DNA from: an uncultured Bacteroides sp.
Lineage (GTDB): Bacteria; Bacteroidota; Bacteroidia; Bacteroidales; Bacteroidaceae
Assembly (NCBI RefSeq): GCF_905207245.1
Contig: NZ_CAJLKP010000059.1
Coordinates: 1-38,210, forward strand
DNA: 38,210 nucleotides
Reading direction: 5' to 3'
The translations under genes were made by a program, and so were the position numbers. Of this stretch, positions 8,726 to 17,222 are shown piece by piece; within the stretch, counting starts at the first letter, position 1, and each line of letters starts with the position of its first letter. The notes under the pieces are model-generated. The model worked only from the letters and a program-made list of their open reading frames with translations. It had not been told where the DNA came from and did no database searches.

Positions 8726-9352
8726 ATGAACATACTCTATTTATTATTATCTGTACTATTGTCCATCACTCCACCGGAAGAAAAGCCGAGTTTCACTCAA
8801 ATGGAAATCAACCATATCCGCGTTGCCACACCAGAGCTTTTTGCCAACAATAAGTTATTAGAATTGCATCTGGAACAAATACCCGATACCGCCTATTGCT
8901 TTCCACTTCCCGGAGGAAAAGTAATCTCTCCGTATGGACGCGGAGGAGGTCGCCACTCCGGCATAGACATCAAGACTTGTGCCAAAGATACCATACGCAG
9001 TGCCTTCGACGGTGTTGTACGGATGTCAAAGCCCTATAGTGCTTATGGCAACGTTATCGTCGTACGCCACCCTTCGGGACTGGAAACCATATACAGCCAT
9101 AACTTCAAGAATCTCGTACAAAGCGGTGATGTCGTAAAAGCCGGACAAGCCATCGCACTGACCGGACGCACCGGCCGCGCAAGCACCGAACACCTGCACT
9201 TCGAAACCCGCATCAATGGCCAGCATTTTAATCCCAATCTCATTTTCGATTTCAAAGAAAGAACACTCCGCAAAGAATGTATTCATTGCACCAAGAATGG
9301 AAATAAGGTCATCGTGAAGCCTGCAACAAAAAAAACAGCCGGAACTACCTAA
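8726..9352 (+). CDS. M23 family metallopeptidase
   Basis: Secreted peptidoglycan endopeptidase or LytM-like protein of 208 residues. A short hydrophobic leader (1-14) is followed by a LytM domain. The zinc motifs are both intact: HxxxD in GRHSGIDIK and HxH in TEHLHFETRING, so it is likely an active peptidase rather than an EnvC-like activator. The C-terminal ~35 residues are basic (Lys-rich) and may bind the cell wall. It is the last gene of the obg-pgeF-B3/B4 run; the gap to phoH is 69 bases. Confidence 0.87.
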   Translation: MNILYLLLSVLLSITPPEEKPSFTQMEINHIRVATPELFANNKLLELHLEQIPDTAYCFPLPGGKVISPYGRGGGRHSGIDIKTCAKDTIRSAFDGVVRMSKPYSAYGNVIVVRHPSGLETIYSHNFKNLVQSGDVVKAGQAIALTGRTGRASTEHLHFETRINGQHFNPNLIFDFKERTLRKECIHCTKNGNKVIVKPATKKTAGTT

Positions 9353-9421
9353 GTATCCAAACGTTTCACTAAATTTGCAACTGTTTTACTTATAAAACGA
9401 CATGAACTTATAAACAATTCA

Positions 9422-10423
9422 ATGATAGAAAAACTGATTGTTCTCGAGGATATCGACCCGGTTATCTTTTATGGCGTAAATAACGCCAACATGCAACTGA
9501 TAAAAGCTTTGTACCCCAAACTACGCATTGTTGCACGCGGCAATGTCATCAAAGTATTGGGAGACGAGGAAGAAATGTGCGCATTCGAAGAAAATATCAC
9601 CAAACTGGAAAAGTACTGCGCCGAATACAACTCGTTGAAGGAAGAGGTTATCATCGACATCATCAAAGGGAATGCACCACAAGCGGAAAAATCGGGCAAT
9701 GTCATCGTATTCAGCGTAACGGGCAAACCAATTATCCCCCGTAGCGAGAACCAGATGAAACTGGTGGAAGGCTTTGCCAAGAATGACATGGTGTTTGCCA
9801 TCGGTCCTGCCGGTTCAGGAAAGACATACACCGCCATTGCCCTTGCCGTACGTGCCCTTAAAAATAAAGAGATAAAAAAAATCATCCTCAGCCGCCCTGC
9901 CGTAGAAGCCGGTGAAAAGCTCGGTTTCCTTCCCGGCGACATGAAGGATAAGATAGACCCCTATTTGCAACCGCTATACGACGCCTTGCAAGATATGATT
10001 CCGGCAGCCAAACTGAAAGAATATATGGAACTGAACATTATCCAGATTGCTCCCCTCGCCTTCATGCGCGGACGCACACTGAATGATGCAGTCGTGATTC
10101 TGGATGAGGCGCAAAACACTACTACCCAACAAATCAAGATGTTTCTTACCCGTATGGGCATGAATACCAAGATGATCGTAACTGGCGACATGACGCAGAT
10201 AGACTTGCCATCTTCCCAGACATCGGGATTAGTGCAAGCGCTACGTATCCTGAAAGGTGTAAAAGGTATCAGCTTTGTAGAGCTGAATAAGAAAGATATA
10301 GTACGCCATCAATTAGTGACTCGCATCGTAGATGCCTACGAAAAGTTTGAAACAGCTACAAGAGACAAGCTACGAGCTACAAGTAAAGAAACAGTGGTTA
10401 GTAGTGAAAAGAAAACAATGTAA
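9422..10423 (+). CDS. phoH: PhoH family ATPase
   Basis: Cytoplasmic P-loop ATPase of the PhoH/PhoL group, linked to RNA metabolism and ribosome maturation. An N-terminal KH-like/PIN-linked part (1-105) is followed by Walker A GPAGSGKT (128-135) and Walker B VVILDEAQ (224-231), then VTGDMTQIDLP. Residues 311-333 are unusual: they are translated from the left inverted-repeat sequence (10354-10383) and its flank, so the C terminus has been rewritten by the repeat. The stop codon overlaps the next ATG by one base. The enzyme should still work because the ATPase core is complete. Confidence 0.92.
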   Translation: MIEKLIVLEDIDPVIFYGVNNANMQLIKALYPKLRIVARGNVIKVLGDEEEMCAFEENITKLEKYCAEYNSLKEEVIIDIIKGNAPQAEKSGNVIVFSVTGKPIIPRSENQMKLVEGFAKNDMVFAIGPAGSGKTYTAIALAVRALKNKEIKKIILSRPAVEAGEKLGFLPGDMKDKIDPYLQPLYDALQDMIPAAKLKEYMELNIIQIAPLAFMRGRTLNDAVVILDEAQNTTTQQIKMFLTRMGMNTKMIVTGDMTQIDLPSSQTSGLVQALRILKGVKGISFVELNKKDIVRHQLVTRIVDAYEKFETATRDKLRATSKETVVSSEKKTM

Positions 10424-10824
10424 TGGGAGAAATAAAGACACATAAAGATTTGAAAATCTGGCAAAAAAGTATTGATTTAGTAATGCTTGTCTATAGTTTA
10501 ACCAAGCAATACCCTAAAGAGGAGTTGTATGCCATGACTAACCAAATCAGAAGGTGTGCCACATCAATCCCTGCCAATATAGCTGAAGGGTCAGGCAGAA
10601 AGAATAAGGCGGAATTTATACAATTCCTATATATATCTTTAGGTTCAGCAAGCGAACTGGAAACATTTCTTATTATTTCGGAAAGGTTACATTACATAAC
10701 TCTTGAAGAATATAATAACAGTTCAAATGCTTTGAATGAAATAATAAGAATGACTTGTGGCTTAATTAACTCATTAAAAATAAACAATACGAGCGCAGCC
10801 TCTTGTAGCTTGTAGCTCGTAGCT
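10368..10824. mobile_element. Inverted-repeat-bounded element with four-helix-bundle gene
   Basis: A perfect 16-bp inverted repeat, AGCTACGAGCTACAAG at 10368-10383 and its complement at 10809-10824, encloses one gene. Extra partial repeats (GCTACAAG-type) extend outward on the left (10354) and inward on the right (10802). The same repeat recurs as a gene-less hairpin at 15322-15403. No transposase is present. The left end lies inside the phoH coding sequence and the right end covers the stop of the enclosed gene. Mobility is inferred from the repeats and from interruption of the phoH-purC run. Confidence 0.55.
10423..10815 (+). CDS. Four-helix-bundle protein (23S rRNA IVS/S23 family)
   Basis: 130-residue all-helical protein of the TIGR02436 group, whose first members are encoded in intervening sequences of 23S rRNA genes; the fold is shared with Avd proteins of diversity-generating retroelements. 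Recognisable patterns are FxxLxIWQKSIDL-like helix 1, QIRRCATSIPANIAEGSGRK and the FLYISLGSASELET segment. The last residues (TSAASCSL) and the stop are encoded by the right inverted repeat. The gene is more AT-rich than its neighbours. The ATG overlaps the phoH stop. Biochemical function is unknown; RNA binding or oligomeric scaffolding is the family guess. Confidence 0.85.
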   Translation: MGEIKTHKDLKIWQKSIDLVMLVYSLTKQYPKEELYAMTNQIRRCATSIPANIAEGSGRKNKAEFIQFLYISLGSASELETFLIISERLHYITLEEYNNSSNALNEIIRMTCGLINSLKINNTSAASCSL

Positions 10825-10837
10825 AAAGAACTATAAT

Positions 10838-11782
10838 ATGAAAGCATTAACAAAAACAGATTTTAATTTTCCGGGACAGAAAAGTGTGTACCATGGAAAA
10901 GTACGCGATGTTTATAACATCAATGGTGAAAAACTGGTCATGGTAGCAACCGACCGTATCTCTGCATTCGACGTTGTTTTGCCGAAAGGCATTCCTTTCA
11001 AAGGACAAATGCTGAACCAGATTGCAGCCAAGTTTCTGGATGCCACTACCGACATCTGCCCCAACTGGAAGACAGCCACCCCCGACCCGATGGTAACGGT
11101 AGGTGTGATGTGCGAAGGTTTCCCCATCGAAATGATTGTACGCGGTTATCTTTGCGGTAGCGCATGGCGTACCTACAAAAGCGGTGTACGCGAAATCTGT
11201 GGTGTAAAGTTGCCCGAAGGAATGAAGGAAAACCAGAAATTCCCCGAACCCATCATCACTCCGACTACGAAAGCTGAAATCGGTGAACACGACGCAGACA
11301 TTTCAAAAGAAGAAATCCTTGCTAAAGGTCTGGCTACTCCCGAAGAGTACGCTATATTAGAGAAATATACCATGGCCCTCTTCAAAAGAGGAACAGAAAT
11401 CGCAGCAGAACGCGGTTTGATTCTGGTAGACACGAAGTATGAATTCGGTAAACATAACGGTACCATCTACCTGATGGACGAGATTCACACTCCGGACTCC
11501 AGCCGTTACTTCTACACCGAAGGTTATCAAGAACGCTTTGAAAAAGGCGAAGCACAGAAGCAGCTTTCCAAGGAGTTCGTACGCGAATGGTTGATGGACA
11601 ATGGTTTCCAAGGCAAAGAAGGACAGCAGGTTCCTAAAATGACAGACGAAATCGTAGCTTCTATCAGCGAACGTTATATCGAATTGTACGAGCACATCAC
11701 AGGTGAGAAATTCGTAAAAGAAGATACGAGCAACATTGCAGAACGCATAAGCAAAAACGTTACCACGTTTTTAAATGAATAA
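10838..11782 (+). CDS. purC: Phosphoribosylaminoimidazole-succinocarboxamide synthase
   Basis: SAICAR synthetase of de novo purine synthesis: joins aspartate to CAIR with ATP. The 314-residue protein has the longer form common in Bacteroidetes. Signatures include KVRDVYN (22-28), the ATDRISAFDV motif (35-44) and IVRGYLCGSAWRTYKSG. It follows the four-helix element by 22 bases and is followed by an AT-rich palindromic spacer. Confidence 0.95.
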   Translation: MKALTKTDFNFPGQKSVYHGKVRDVYNINGEKLVMVATDRISAFDVVLPKGIPFKGQMLNQIAAKFLDATTDICPNWKTATPDPMVTVGVMCEGFPIEMIVRGYLCGSAWRTYKSGVREICGVKLPEGMKENQKFPEPIITPTTKAEIGEHDADISKEEILAKGLATPEEYAILEKYTMALFKRGTEIAAERGLILVDTKYEFGKHNGTIYLMDEIHTPDSSRYFYTEGYQERFEKGEAQKQLSKEFVREWLMDNGFQGKEGQQVPKMTDEIVASISERYIELYEHITGEKFVKEDTSNIAERISKNVTTFLNE

Positions 11783-11862
11783 TTAAAAATTAAAAGCTGT
11801 CATACGTCATCATAACGCATCCCGGCTTTCCTTTTTTAATTTTCAATTTTTAATTTTTAATT
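11781..11862. repeat. AT-rich palindromic spacer
   Basis: The left arm (11781-11797, AATTAAAAATTAAAAGC) pairs imperfectly with the T-rich right arm (about 11845-11862); the centre is about 45 bases of mixed composition. It overlaps the last bases of the purC stop and lies before ubiE/menG. Such spacers recur in Bacteroides; function is unknown. Confidence 0.6.
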
Positions 11863-11868
11863 TATCTA

Positions 11869-12606
11869 ATGGATTATCCCCAGGAACATATCAAACCCTA
11901 CGGAGAGGACGGAAAGAAGAGTGAACAGGTAGAAGAAATGTTCGACAACATTGCTCCTGCCTATGACAAGCTGAACCATACCCTTTCGCTTGGCATCGAT
12001 CGCAGTTGGCGCCGGAAAGCAATCAAATGGTTAAAGCCTTTCCAGCCGAAGCGCATCATGGACGTTGCCACCGGTACAGGTGACTTTGCCATCCTCGCTT
12101 GCCGAGAGTTGCAGCCCGACGAACTGATAGGTACCGACATCTCGGAGGGAATGATGAACGTGGGGCGTGAAAAAGTAAAACAGGCGCACCTCTCGGACAA
12201 GATTTCCTTTGCCCGGGAGGATTGCACCTCTCTCTCATTTGCCGATGAAACGTTTGATGCCGTAACCGTAGCGTTCGGTATCCGCAACTTCGAAGGACTG
12301 GACAAGGGGCTGGCGGAAATGTGTCGCGTACTGAATCCCGGAGGACATCTCGTCATTCTGGAACTCTCTACGCCGGACCGTTTCCCGATGAAACAGCTCT
12401 TCACCATCTACTCTAAAGTAGTTATCCCCCTGCTCGGCAAATGCCTGTCAAAAGACAACAGTGCCTACACCTACCTTCCCCAAAGCATCCGTGCTTTCCC
12501 GCAAGGCGAAGTGATGCAGGAAGTTATCCGCAAGGCAGGTTTCAGCCAGGTAAACTTCCGGAGGCTGACGTTTGGTATATGCACTTTGTACACTGCAACT
12601 AAATAG
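11869..12606 (+). CDS. ubiE: Demethylmenaquinone methyltransferase
   Basis: Class I SAM-dependent methyltransferase of 245 residues that makes menaquinone from demethylmenaquinone (MenG/UbiE). The SAM-binding motif DVATGTGDFAI is at 65-75, with family patterns MFDNIAPAYDKLNHTLSLGIDRSWR and AFGIRNFEGLDKGLAEMCRVL. Bacteroides makes menaquinone but no ubiquinone, so the MenG role is the likely one. It precedes aroE by 32 bases; both enzymes relate to chorismate-derived products. Confidence 0.94.
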   Translation: MDYPQEHIKPYGEDGKKSEQVEEMFDNIAPAYDKLNHTLSLGIDRSWRRKAIKWLKPFQPKRIMDVATGTGDFAILACRELQPDELIGTDISEGMMNVGREKVKQAHLSDKISFAREDCTSLSFADETFDAVTVAFGIRNFEGLDKGLAEMCRVLNPGGHLVILELSTPDRFPMKQLFTIYSKVVIPLLGKCLSKDNSAYTYLPQSIRAFPQGEVMQEVIRKAGFSQVNFRRLTFGICTLYTATK

Positions 12607-12638
12607 AATATTATTAACGTTAGCACACTAAGAGAATT

Positions 12639-13385
12639 ATGCAGAAATATGGTTTAATAGGCTATCCGCTGAAACATTCGTTTTCTATCGGATATTTCAA
12701 TGAGAAATTCAAATCGGAAAATATCGATGCTGAATACGTGAACTTTGAAATACCCAGCATCAACGATTTTATGGAAGTCATAGGGGAAAATTCCAACCTC
12801 TGCGGACTCAACGTGACCATTCCTTATAAGGAACAAGTCATCCCTTACCTTGACGAGTTGGACAAAGACACCGCCAAAATAGGTGCAGTCAATGTCATCA
12901 AAATCATCCGCCAGCCGAAAGGGAAAGTTAAGCTCGTCGGCTACAATTCGGACATCATCGGATTCACACAGTCCATTGAGCCTTTGCTGCAACCTCATCA
13001 CAAGAAGGCATTGATTCTGGGCACAGGCGGCGCATCCAAAGCCGTATTCCACGGCCTTGCCAATCTGGGCATCGAAGGTATATTCGTATCGCGTACCAAA
13101 AAAGGACCTGAATACCTTACTTATGAAGAACTGACACCGGAAGTCATGCAGGCATATACAGTCATCGTCAACTGCACACCGGTAGGTATGTATCCCAAAG
13201 TGGATTTCTGCCCGAACATACCATATGAACTATTAACTCCCAACCATTTGCTCTACGATTTGTTATATAATCCCAACGAAACTCTCTTCATGAAAAAAGG
13301 AGAGGCACGCGGCGCCGTCACCAAAAACGGACTGGAGATGCTGCTGTTACAGGCTTTCGCTGCCTGGGAAATATGGAACAAATAG
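12639..13385 (+). CDS. aroE: Shikimate dehydrogenase
   Basis: NADPH-dependent reduction of 3-dehydroshikimate to shikimate in aromatic amino acid synthesis. The 248-residue protein is slightly shorter than the E. coli enzyme, as usual in Bacteroidetes. The substrate-binding PLKHSFS (10-16), the catalytic Lys64 in NVTIPYKE and the dinucleotide loop LGTGGASKAV (127-136) are all present. The alpha/beta hydrolase gene follows after 18 bases. Confidence 0.94.
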   Translation: MQKYGLIGYPLKHSFSIGYFNEKFKSENIDAEYVNFEIPSINDFMEVIGENSNLCGLNVTIPYKEQVIPYLDELDKDTAKIGAVNVIKIIRQPKGKVKLVGYNSDIIGFTQSIEPLLQPHHKKALILGTGGASKAVFHGLANLGIEGIFVSRTKKGPEYLTYEELTPEVMQAYTVIVNCTPVGMYPKVDFCPNIPYELLTPNHLLYDLLYNPNETLFMKKGEARGAVTKNGLEMLLLQAFAAWEIWNK

Positions 13386-13403
13386 AGTAAAAAGGAAGGA
13401 AAG

Positions 13404-14354
13404 ATGAAGAAAGGTATCAGATACGGTCTTTTAGGACTGTTAGTGGTTATCATTGTTGCCCTCGTAGGCGCGAGTTTCTATATGCTCAGCTATTCGCTGA
13501 GACCGGATCACAACAAAGGGAAAGACATTCCCGGCTCCTACGAGTACATGCTCAGCGAGTATCCGCAAATCAAGCCCTGGCTCGACAGTTTGCAGACTGT
13601 CGGCGCTTTGCGGGATACCTTCATCATCAACCCCGAAGGAGTGCAACTGCATGCCATTTATGCAGCCGCCCCTGAACCTACCAACAAAACTGCCGTCATC
13701 GTACATGGTTATACGGACGATTGTATCCGTATGCTGATGATAGGTTACCTCTACAACAAAGATTTAAAGTACAACATCCTGCTGCCCGACTTGCAAAACC
13801 AGGGACTGAGTGGCGGCCCTGCCATACAGATGGGGTGGAAAGATCGTTTGGACGTACTACGCTGGATGGATATTGCCAACGATATTTACGGCGGAAACAC
13901 CCAGATGGTAGTACATGGCATCTCTATGGGAGCTGCAACAACTATGATGGTGTCCGGTGAACCACAACAACCTTTCGTGAAATGTTTTGTGGAAGATTGC
14001 GGTTATACCAGTGTATGGGATGAATTCTCCTACGAATTGAAAGGACAGTTCGGATTGCCCGCTTTCCCATTGATGTACACCACCAGTTGGTTATGCAATG
14101 CTAAGTATGGCTGGAGTTTCAAAGAGGCTTCTTCGCTGAATCAAGTAAAGAAATGTAAGTTGCCGATGTTCTTCATCCACGGTGATGCAGATACGTATGT
14201 ACCCACCTGGATGGTCTATCCCCTTTACGAAGCCAAGTCGGAACCCAAAGAATTGTGGATCGTTCCCGGTGCCACACACGCCATGTCCTACAAGGATTAT
14301 CCGGTGGAATACACCGAGCATGTGAAGAATTTCACAGGAAAATACATCCATTGA
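13404..14354 (+). CDS. Membrane-anchored alpha/beta hydrolase
   Basis: The 316-residue protein has an N-terminal membrane segment (about 8-28), so the enzyme part probably faces the periplasm. The catalytic triad can be read: nucleophile Ser174 in GISMG, acid Asp263 in DADTYVP and His292 near the C terminus (ATHAM). The oxyanion-region motif is VIVHGYTDD. It resembles the BAAT/FrsA-like group often annotated as cell-surface hydrolase. Substrate is unknown; esterase or peptidase activity is equally possible. Confidence 0.82.
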   Translation: MKKGIRYGLLGLLVVIIVALVGASFYMLSYSLRPDHNKGKDIPGSYEYMLSEYPQIKPWLDSLQTVGALRDTFIINPEGVQLHAIYAAAPEPTNKTAVIVHGYTDDCIRMLMIGYLYNKDLKYNILLPDLQNQGLSGGPAIQMGWKDRLDVLRWMDIANDIYGGNTQMVVHGISMGAATTMMVSGEPQQPFVKCFVEDCGYTSVWDEFSYELKGQFGLPAFPLMYTTSWLCNAKYGWSFKEASSLNQVKKCKLPMFFIHGDADTYVPTWMVYPLYEAKSEPKELWIVPGATHAMSYKDYPVEYTEHVKNFTGKYIH

Positions 14355-14392
14355 TGTGATTTTTCCTATCTTCGTCCTACAAATACATTAGT

Positions 14393-15301
14393 ATGAAAAG
14401 ATTAATTTCCATCAGTTTATTCCTATGCCTGCTTCTATCCATACAGGCACAGAAGGTCTATACTACAGACAATATCCCCAAAGTACATCTCCAAAACAAA
14501 ATGCGCTATGTCTGCAATCCGGACGACATCCTCTCACAGGCTGCCTGCGACAGCATCGACCGTATGCTGTATGCGCTGGAACAACAGACGGGCATTGAAA
14601 CAGTGGTTGCCGTGGTTCCCTCCATCGGCAATGAAGATTGTTTTGACTTTGCGCACCGACTGCTCAACGAGTGGGGTGTGGGAAAGAAAGACAAGAATAA
14701 CGGTCTGGTCATCCTCTTGGTAACAGACCAGCGTTGCATCCAGTTCTACACAGGCTATGGCTTGGAAGGAGACTTGCCTGATGCCATTTGCAAACGTATC
14801 CAGACCCGGGATATGATTCCCTATCTGAAAGATGGTAACTGGGATGCCGGCATGGTGGCAGGGGTGCGTGCCGTTTGCGGCAGACTGGACGGCAGCATGG
14901 TAAACGATACGGAAAACGAAGAAGACCTTTCTTTCTTTGGTATTCTGGCGGCGGTCATCGGTTTCTTTGTTGTAGCCGGACTGATAGGCTGGATTGCGGC
15001 ACGTGCTGCAAGCAAATGCCCCAACTGCGGACAACACAAGTTGCAACGTACCGGAAGTAAAGTCGTTTCACGCCGCAACGGAGTGAAAACGGAAGACGTC
15101 ACCTATACTTGCCGCAACTGCGGACACAGCGTAGTGCGCCGTAAGCAATCATATGATGAAAACTATCGTGGCGGTGGCGGAGGAGGTCCGGTCATCTTTG
15201 GCGGTGGCGGAGGCTTCGGAGGCAGAGGCGGAGGTGGTTTCAGCGGAGGCAGCTTCGGTGGAGGCATGGGAGGAGGCGGAGGCGCCGGTTCCCGGTTCTG
15301 A
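14393..15301 (+). CDS. TPM-domain protein with zinc ribbon and glycine-rich tail
   Basis: 302-residue secreted or membrane protein. A signal peptide (1-19) is followed by a TPM (YgcG/Psb32) domain at about 30-165, a membrane segment near 180-200 (ILAAVIGFFVVAGLIGWIAA), then a zinc ribbon (CPNCGQH ... CRNCGHS) and a Gly/Phe-rich tail from about 258. TPM proteins are linked to membrane-protein quality control, and TPM genes often sit beside lemA, as here (15436). The stop codon lies within a small hairpin (15298-15317). Confidence 0.85.
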   Translation: MKRLISISLFLCLLLSIQAQKVYTTDNIPKVHLQNKMRYVCNPDDILSQAACDSIDRMLYALEQQTGIETVVAVVPSIGNEDCFDFAHRLLNEWGVGKKDKNNGLVILLVTDQRCIQFYTGYGLEGDLPDAICKRIQTRDMIPYLKDGNWDAGMVAGVRAVCGRLDGSMVNDTENEEDLSFFGILAAVIGFFVVAGLIGWIAARAASKCPNCGQHKLQRTGSKVVSRRNGVKTEDVTYTCRNCGHSVVRRKQSYDENYRGGGGGGPVIFGGGGGFGGRGGGGFSGGSFGGGMGGGGGAGSRF

Positions 15302-15321
15302 GAGTTGAAACTCTCAGAGTG

Positions 15322-15403
15322 ACAAGCTACGGGCTACAAGCAACAAGTGCCTTTCGGTATCACAGCGCAGCAACTCGTAGCTTGTAGCTCGTAACTTGTA
15401 GCT
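15322..15403. repeat. Gene-less relative of the four-helix element
   Basis: A hairpin of 82 bases: left arm 15322-15347 and right arm 15374-15403, both built from the GCTAC(G/A)(A/G)GCTACAAG motif that ends the 10368-10824 element. Its 26-base centre contains GCGCAGC, also found directly inside the right end of the larger element (10794-10800). It therefore looks like a miniature, non-coding derivative between the TPM and lemA genes. Confidence 0.6.
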
Positions 15404-15435
15404 AATTAATAATAATCATTTAATAAAAGAAAAGT

Positions 15436-16017
15436 ATGAAGAAGTCAACTATTATCATTCTTGTTGTTTTAGCACTCCTCGTCATTTGGGGCGTCACTGG
15501 TTATAACGGACTGGTAACTATGGATGAAAACGTAAGCGGACAATGGTCGAATGTTGAAACACAGTATCAACGCCGTGCCGATTTGATTCCTAATCTGGTC
15601 AGCACAGTAAAAGGATATGCATCTCACGAAAAAGAAACGCTGGAAGGTGTAGTACAGGCTCGCAGCCAAGCAACTCAGATTAAAGTAGATGCCAACGACC
15701 TGACTCCCGAAAAGCTGGCTGAATATCAGAAAGCACAAGGTGCCGTCACTTCCGCACTGGGCAAGCTGCTTGCCATCACCGAGAACTATCCTGACCTGAA
15801 AGCCAACCAGAATTTCCTGGAACTGCAAGCTCAGTTGGAAGGGACAGAGAACCGTATCAACGTGGCACGTACCAACTTCAACAATGCAGCGAAGAATTTC
15901 AATACTGCCATTCGTCGCTTCCCGAAGAACATTCTTGCAAGTCTGTTCGGCTTCGAAAAACGCGCTTACTTTGAAGCTGCCGAAGGAGCTGAAACAGCAC
16001 CGCAGGTACAGTTTTAA
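15436..16017 (+). CDS. LemA family protein
   Basis: 193-residue membrane-anchored helical protein. The N-terminal membrane segment (about 5-21) is followed by the LemA signature, with NVETQYQRRADLIPNLVSTVKGYASHE at about 41-67 and a helical core ending in FPKNILASLFGFEKRAYFEA. LemA proteins commonly pair with TPM-domain proteins; the pair here is split only by the 82-bp repeat. The exact role is unknown, with envelope stress and membrane-protein handling proposed for the family. Confidence 0.92.
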   Translation: MKKSTIIILVVLALLVIWGVTGYNGLVTMDENVSGQWSNVETQYQRRADLIPNLVSTVKGYASHEKETLEGVVQARSQATQIKVDANDLTPEKLAEYQKAQGAVTSALGKLLAITENYPDLKANQNFLELQAQLEGTENRINVARTNFNNAAKNFNTAIRRFPKNILASLFGFEKRAYFEAAEGAETAPQVQF

Positions 16018-16060
16018 ATAAATAATTCCTAACCGCTACAAACGGTTCTATAAAACAAGC

Positions 16061-16130
16061 ACCCCTTCCACCCATCGGAAACTCCGCTATATTCGAGTTT
16101 CCAGAGTGGAAGGGGTACTTACTTTCTTTT
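16061..16130. terminator. Bidirectional terminator between lemA and the sigma operon
   Basis: Two nested perfect stems: 16061-16071 (ACCCCTTCCAC) with 16106-16116, and 16077-16084 with 16095-16102. T-rich DNA follows on the plus strand (ACTTTCTTTT). It lies between convergent genes and would stop transcription from lemA and possibly from the sigma operon. Confidence 0.75.
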
Positions 16131-16137
16131 AAGATTA

Positions 16138-16701
16138 CTACTGTAAATCCGTTATTGCCTCCCGCAATTCCTTTATCCCACTCCATGCCTTAAGGAATAA
16201 ACGGATTCCTATCAGCACTCCGACGACAAGTCCGGTACACAGACCTATTATCATAGAGCGGTTACCAAATTGAGACATATCCCATATCATACTTATTAGA
16301 AGGGGAATAGCACACAATACACTTACAACTATTCCTACCTTGAAAGACATTCTGAAACGGCTTTCTGTCAAACATACCTCACGTACAGTCATCTTCAGAC
16401 AATCTATCTTTCTTAGTAGTAACATCCACGTAAGTTGCCGAGCCATTATCACAGCAATAAACAAGAACAACAATATCCACGTCAGTATGCTGTAATTAAG
16501 TCCATGTTGATGAACAGAAATCCAGAGAAGGATAGGTAAACAGAGTATTACTATAATCGAGCTTCGCCGCAATACGCGCTCTCGCACTTGCTTCACTTTG
16601 CTGTTTACCGTTTTATTCAGTTGCTGGTGCTGCTCCATTTCCAGACGCCCCAGCCTTTCTTCCATTATATTCCAGTTTTGTTTCAATTCTTCCAGTTCCA
16701 T
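16138..16701 (-). CDS. Sigma-factor-linked membrane protein, candidate anti-sigma
   Basis: 187-residue protein. The N-terminal ~40 residues are charged and probably coiled-coil (ELKQNWNIMEERLGRLE), followed by four hydrophobic segments (about 46-62, 70-87, 121-140, 149-168). The gene begins 12 bases after the ECF sigma stop on the same strand, so they form an operon. This placement and the cytoplasmic N-terminal helix plus membrane anchor suggest control of the sigma factor. There is no recognised zinc anti-sigma HxxxCxxC motif, so the role is inferred from context. Confidence 0.7.
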   Translation of the reverse strand: MELEELKQNWNIMEERLGRLEMEQHQQLNKTVNSKVKQVRERVLRRSSIIVILCLPILLWISVHQHGLNYSILTWILLFLFIAVIMARQLTWMLLLRKIDCLKMTVREVCLTESRFRMSFKVGIVVSVLCAIPLLISMIWDMSQFGNRSMIIGLCTGLVVGVLIGIRLFLKAWSGIKELREAITDLQ

Positions 16702-16713
16702 AATCCGCTTTAT

Positions 16714-17202
16714 TTAGCTATTCGCTTGTTTGGTTAGTTTATCCTTGATTCGTTTCAGTCTCGAAGCTACAGTGTTGCGCGGCATTCCGACAATCTCCGC
16801 AATCTCCTCATAAGAATTTTCATCCAGCCACAGCAAGATGACGGCACGTTCAAACTTGTCCAGTCCCGCAATGAGACGGTACATCTCTTTCAAGCGTCGG
16901 GTCGTTTCACTGTCCTCTGCTTCCAGCCCGTAGAGGGAATCCAAGGAAGTATGTTCGCCCCGGCGTTGCTGCTGGCGGTAGAAGGAGATACAAGTATTCA
17001 ATCCCACGCGGTAAATCCACGAAGAAGGTTTGCCTTTGCCTTCATAGCTATCAAAACCTTTCCAGAGGTTTATTACGACATCTTGGTAAAGGTCTTTAAA
17101 ATTATCTCCATCCGTGGCATACATATAGCAAATTTTATAAATCACCCTTTTGTACTCTTCAATGAGAGAAGTGAAGTGTTGTTCTTTAGCATTCTGTTCC
17201 AT
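16714..17202 (-). CDS. ECF-type RNA polymerase sigma factor
   Basis: 162-residue sigma-70 family member containing only regions 2 and 4. Region 2 includes YATDGDNFKDLYQDVVINLWKG and WIYRVGLNTCISFYRQQQRR. Region 4 includes DENSYEEIAEIVGMPRNTVASRLKRIKDKL, a helix-turn-helix for the -35 element. It is co-transcribed with a membrane protein. A promoter with ECF-type elements just upstream, conserved in the broken duplicate at 19809-20073, indicates autoregulation. The regulon and signal are unknown. Confidence 0.92.
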   Translation of the reverse strand: MEQNAKEQHFTSLIEEYKRVIYKICYMYATDGDNFKDLYQDVVINLWKGFDSYEGKGKPSSWIYRVGLNTCISFYRQQQRRGEHTSLDSLYGLEAEDSETTRRLKEMYRLIAGLDKFERAVILLWLDENSYEEIAEIVGMPRNTVASRLKRIKDKLTKQANS

Positions 17203-17222
17203 CTTAAGATAGTCTTTTCTAC

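Noticed and set aside
10423..10815. Avd of a diversity-generating retroelement
   Set aside because: The fold family is related, but no reverse transcriptase, template repeat or variable repeat is in the window.
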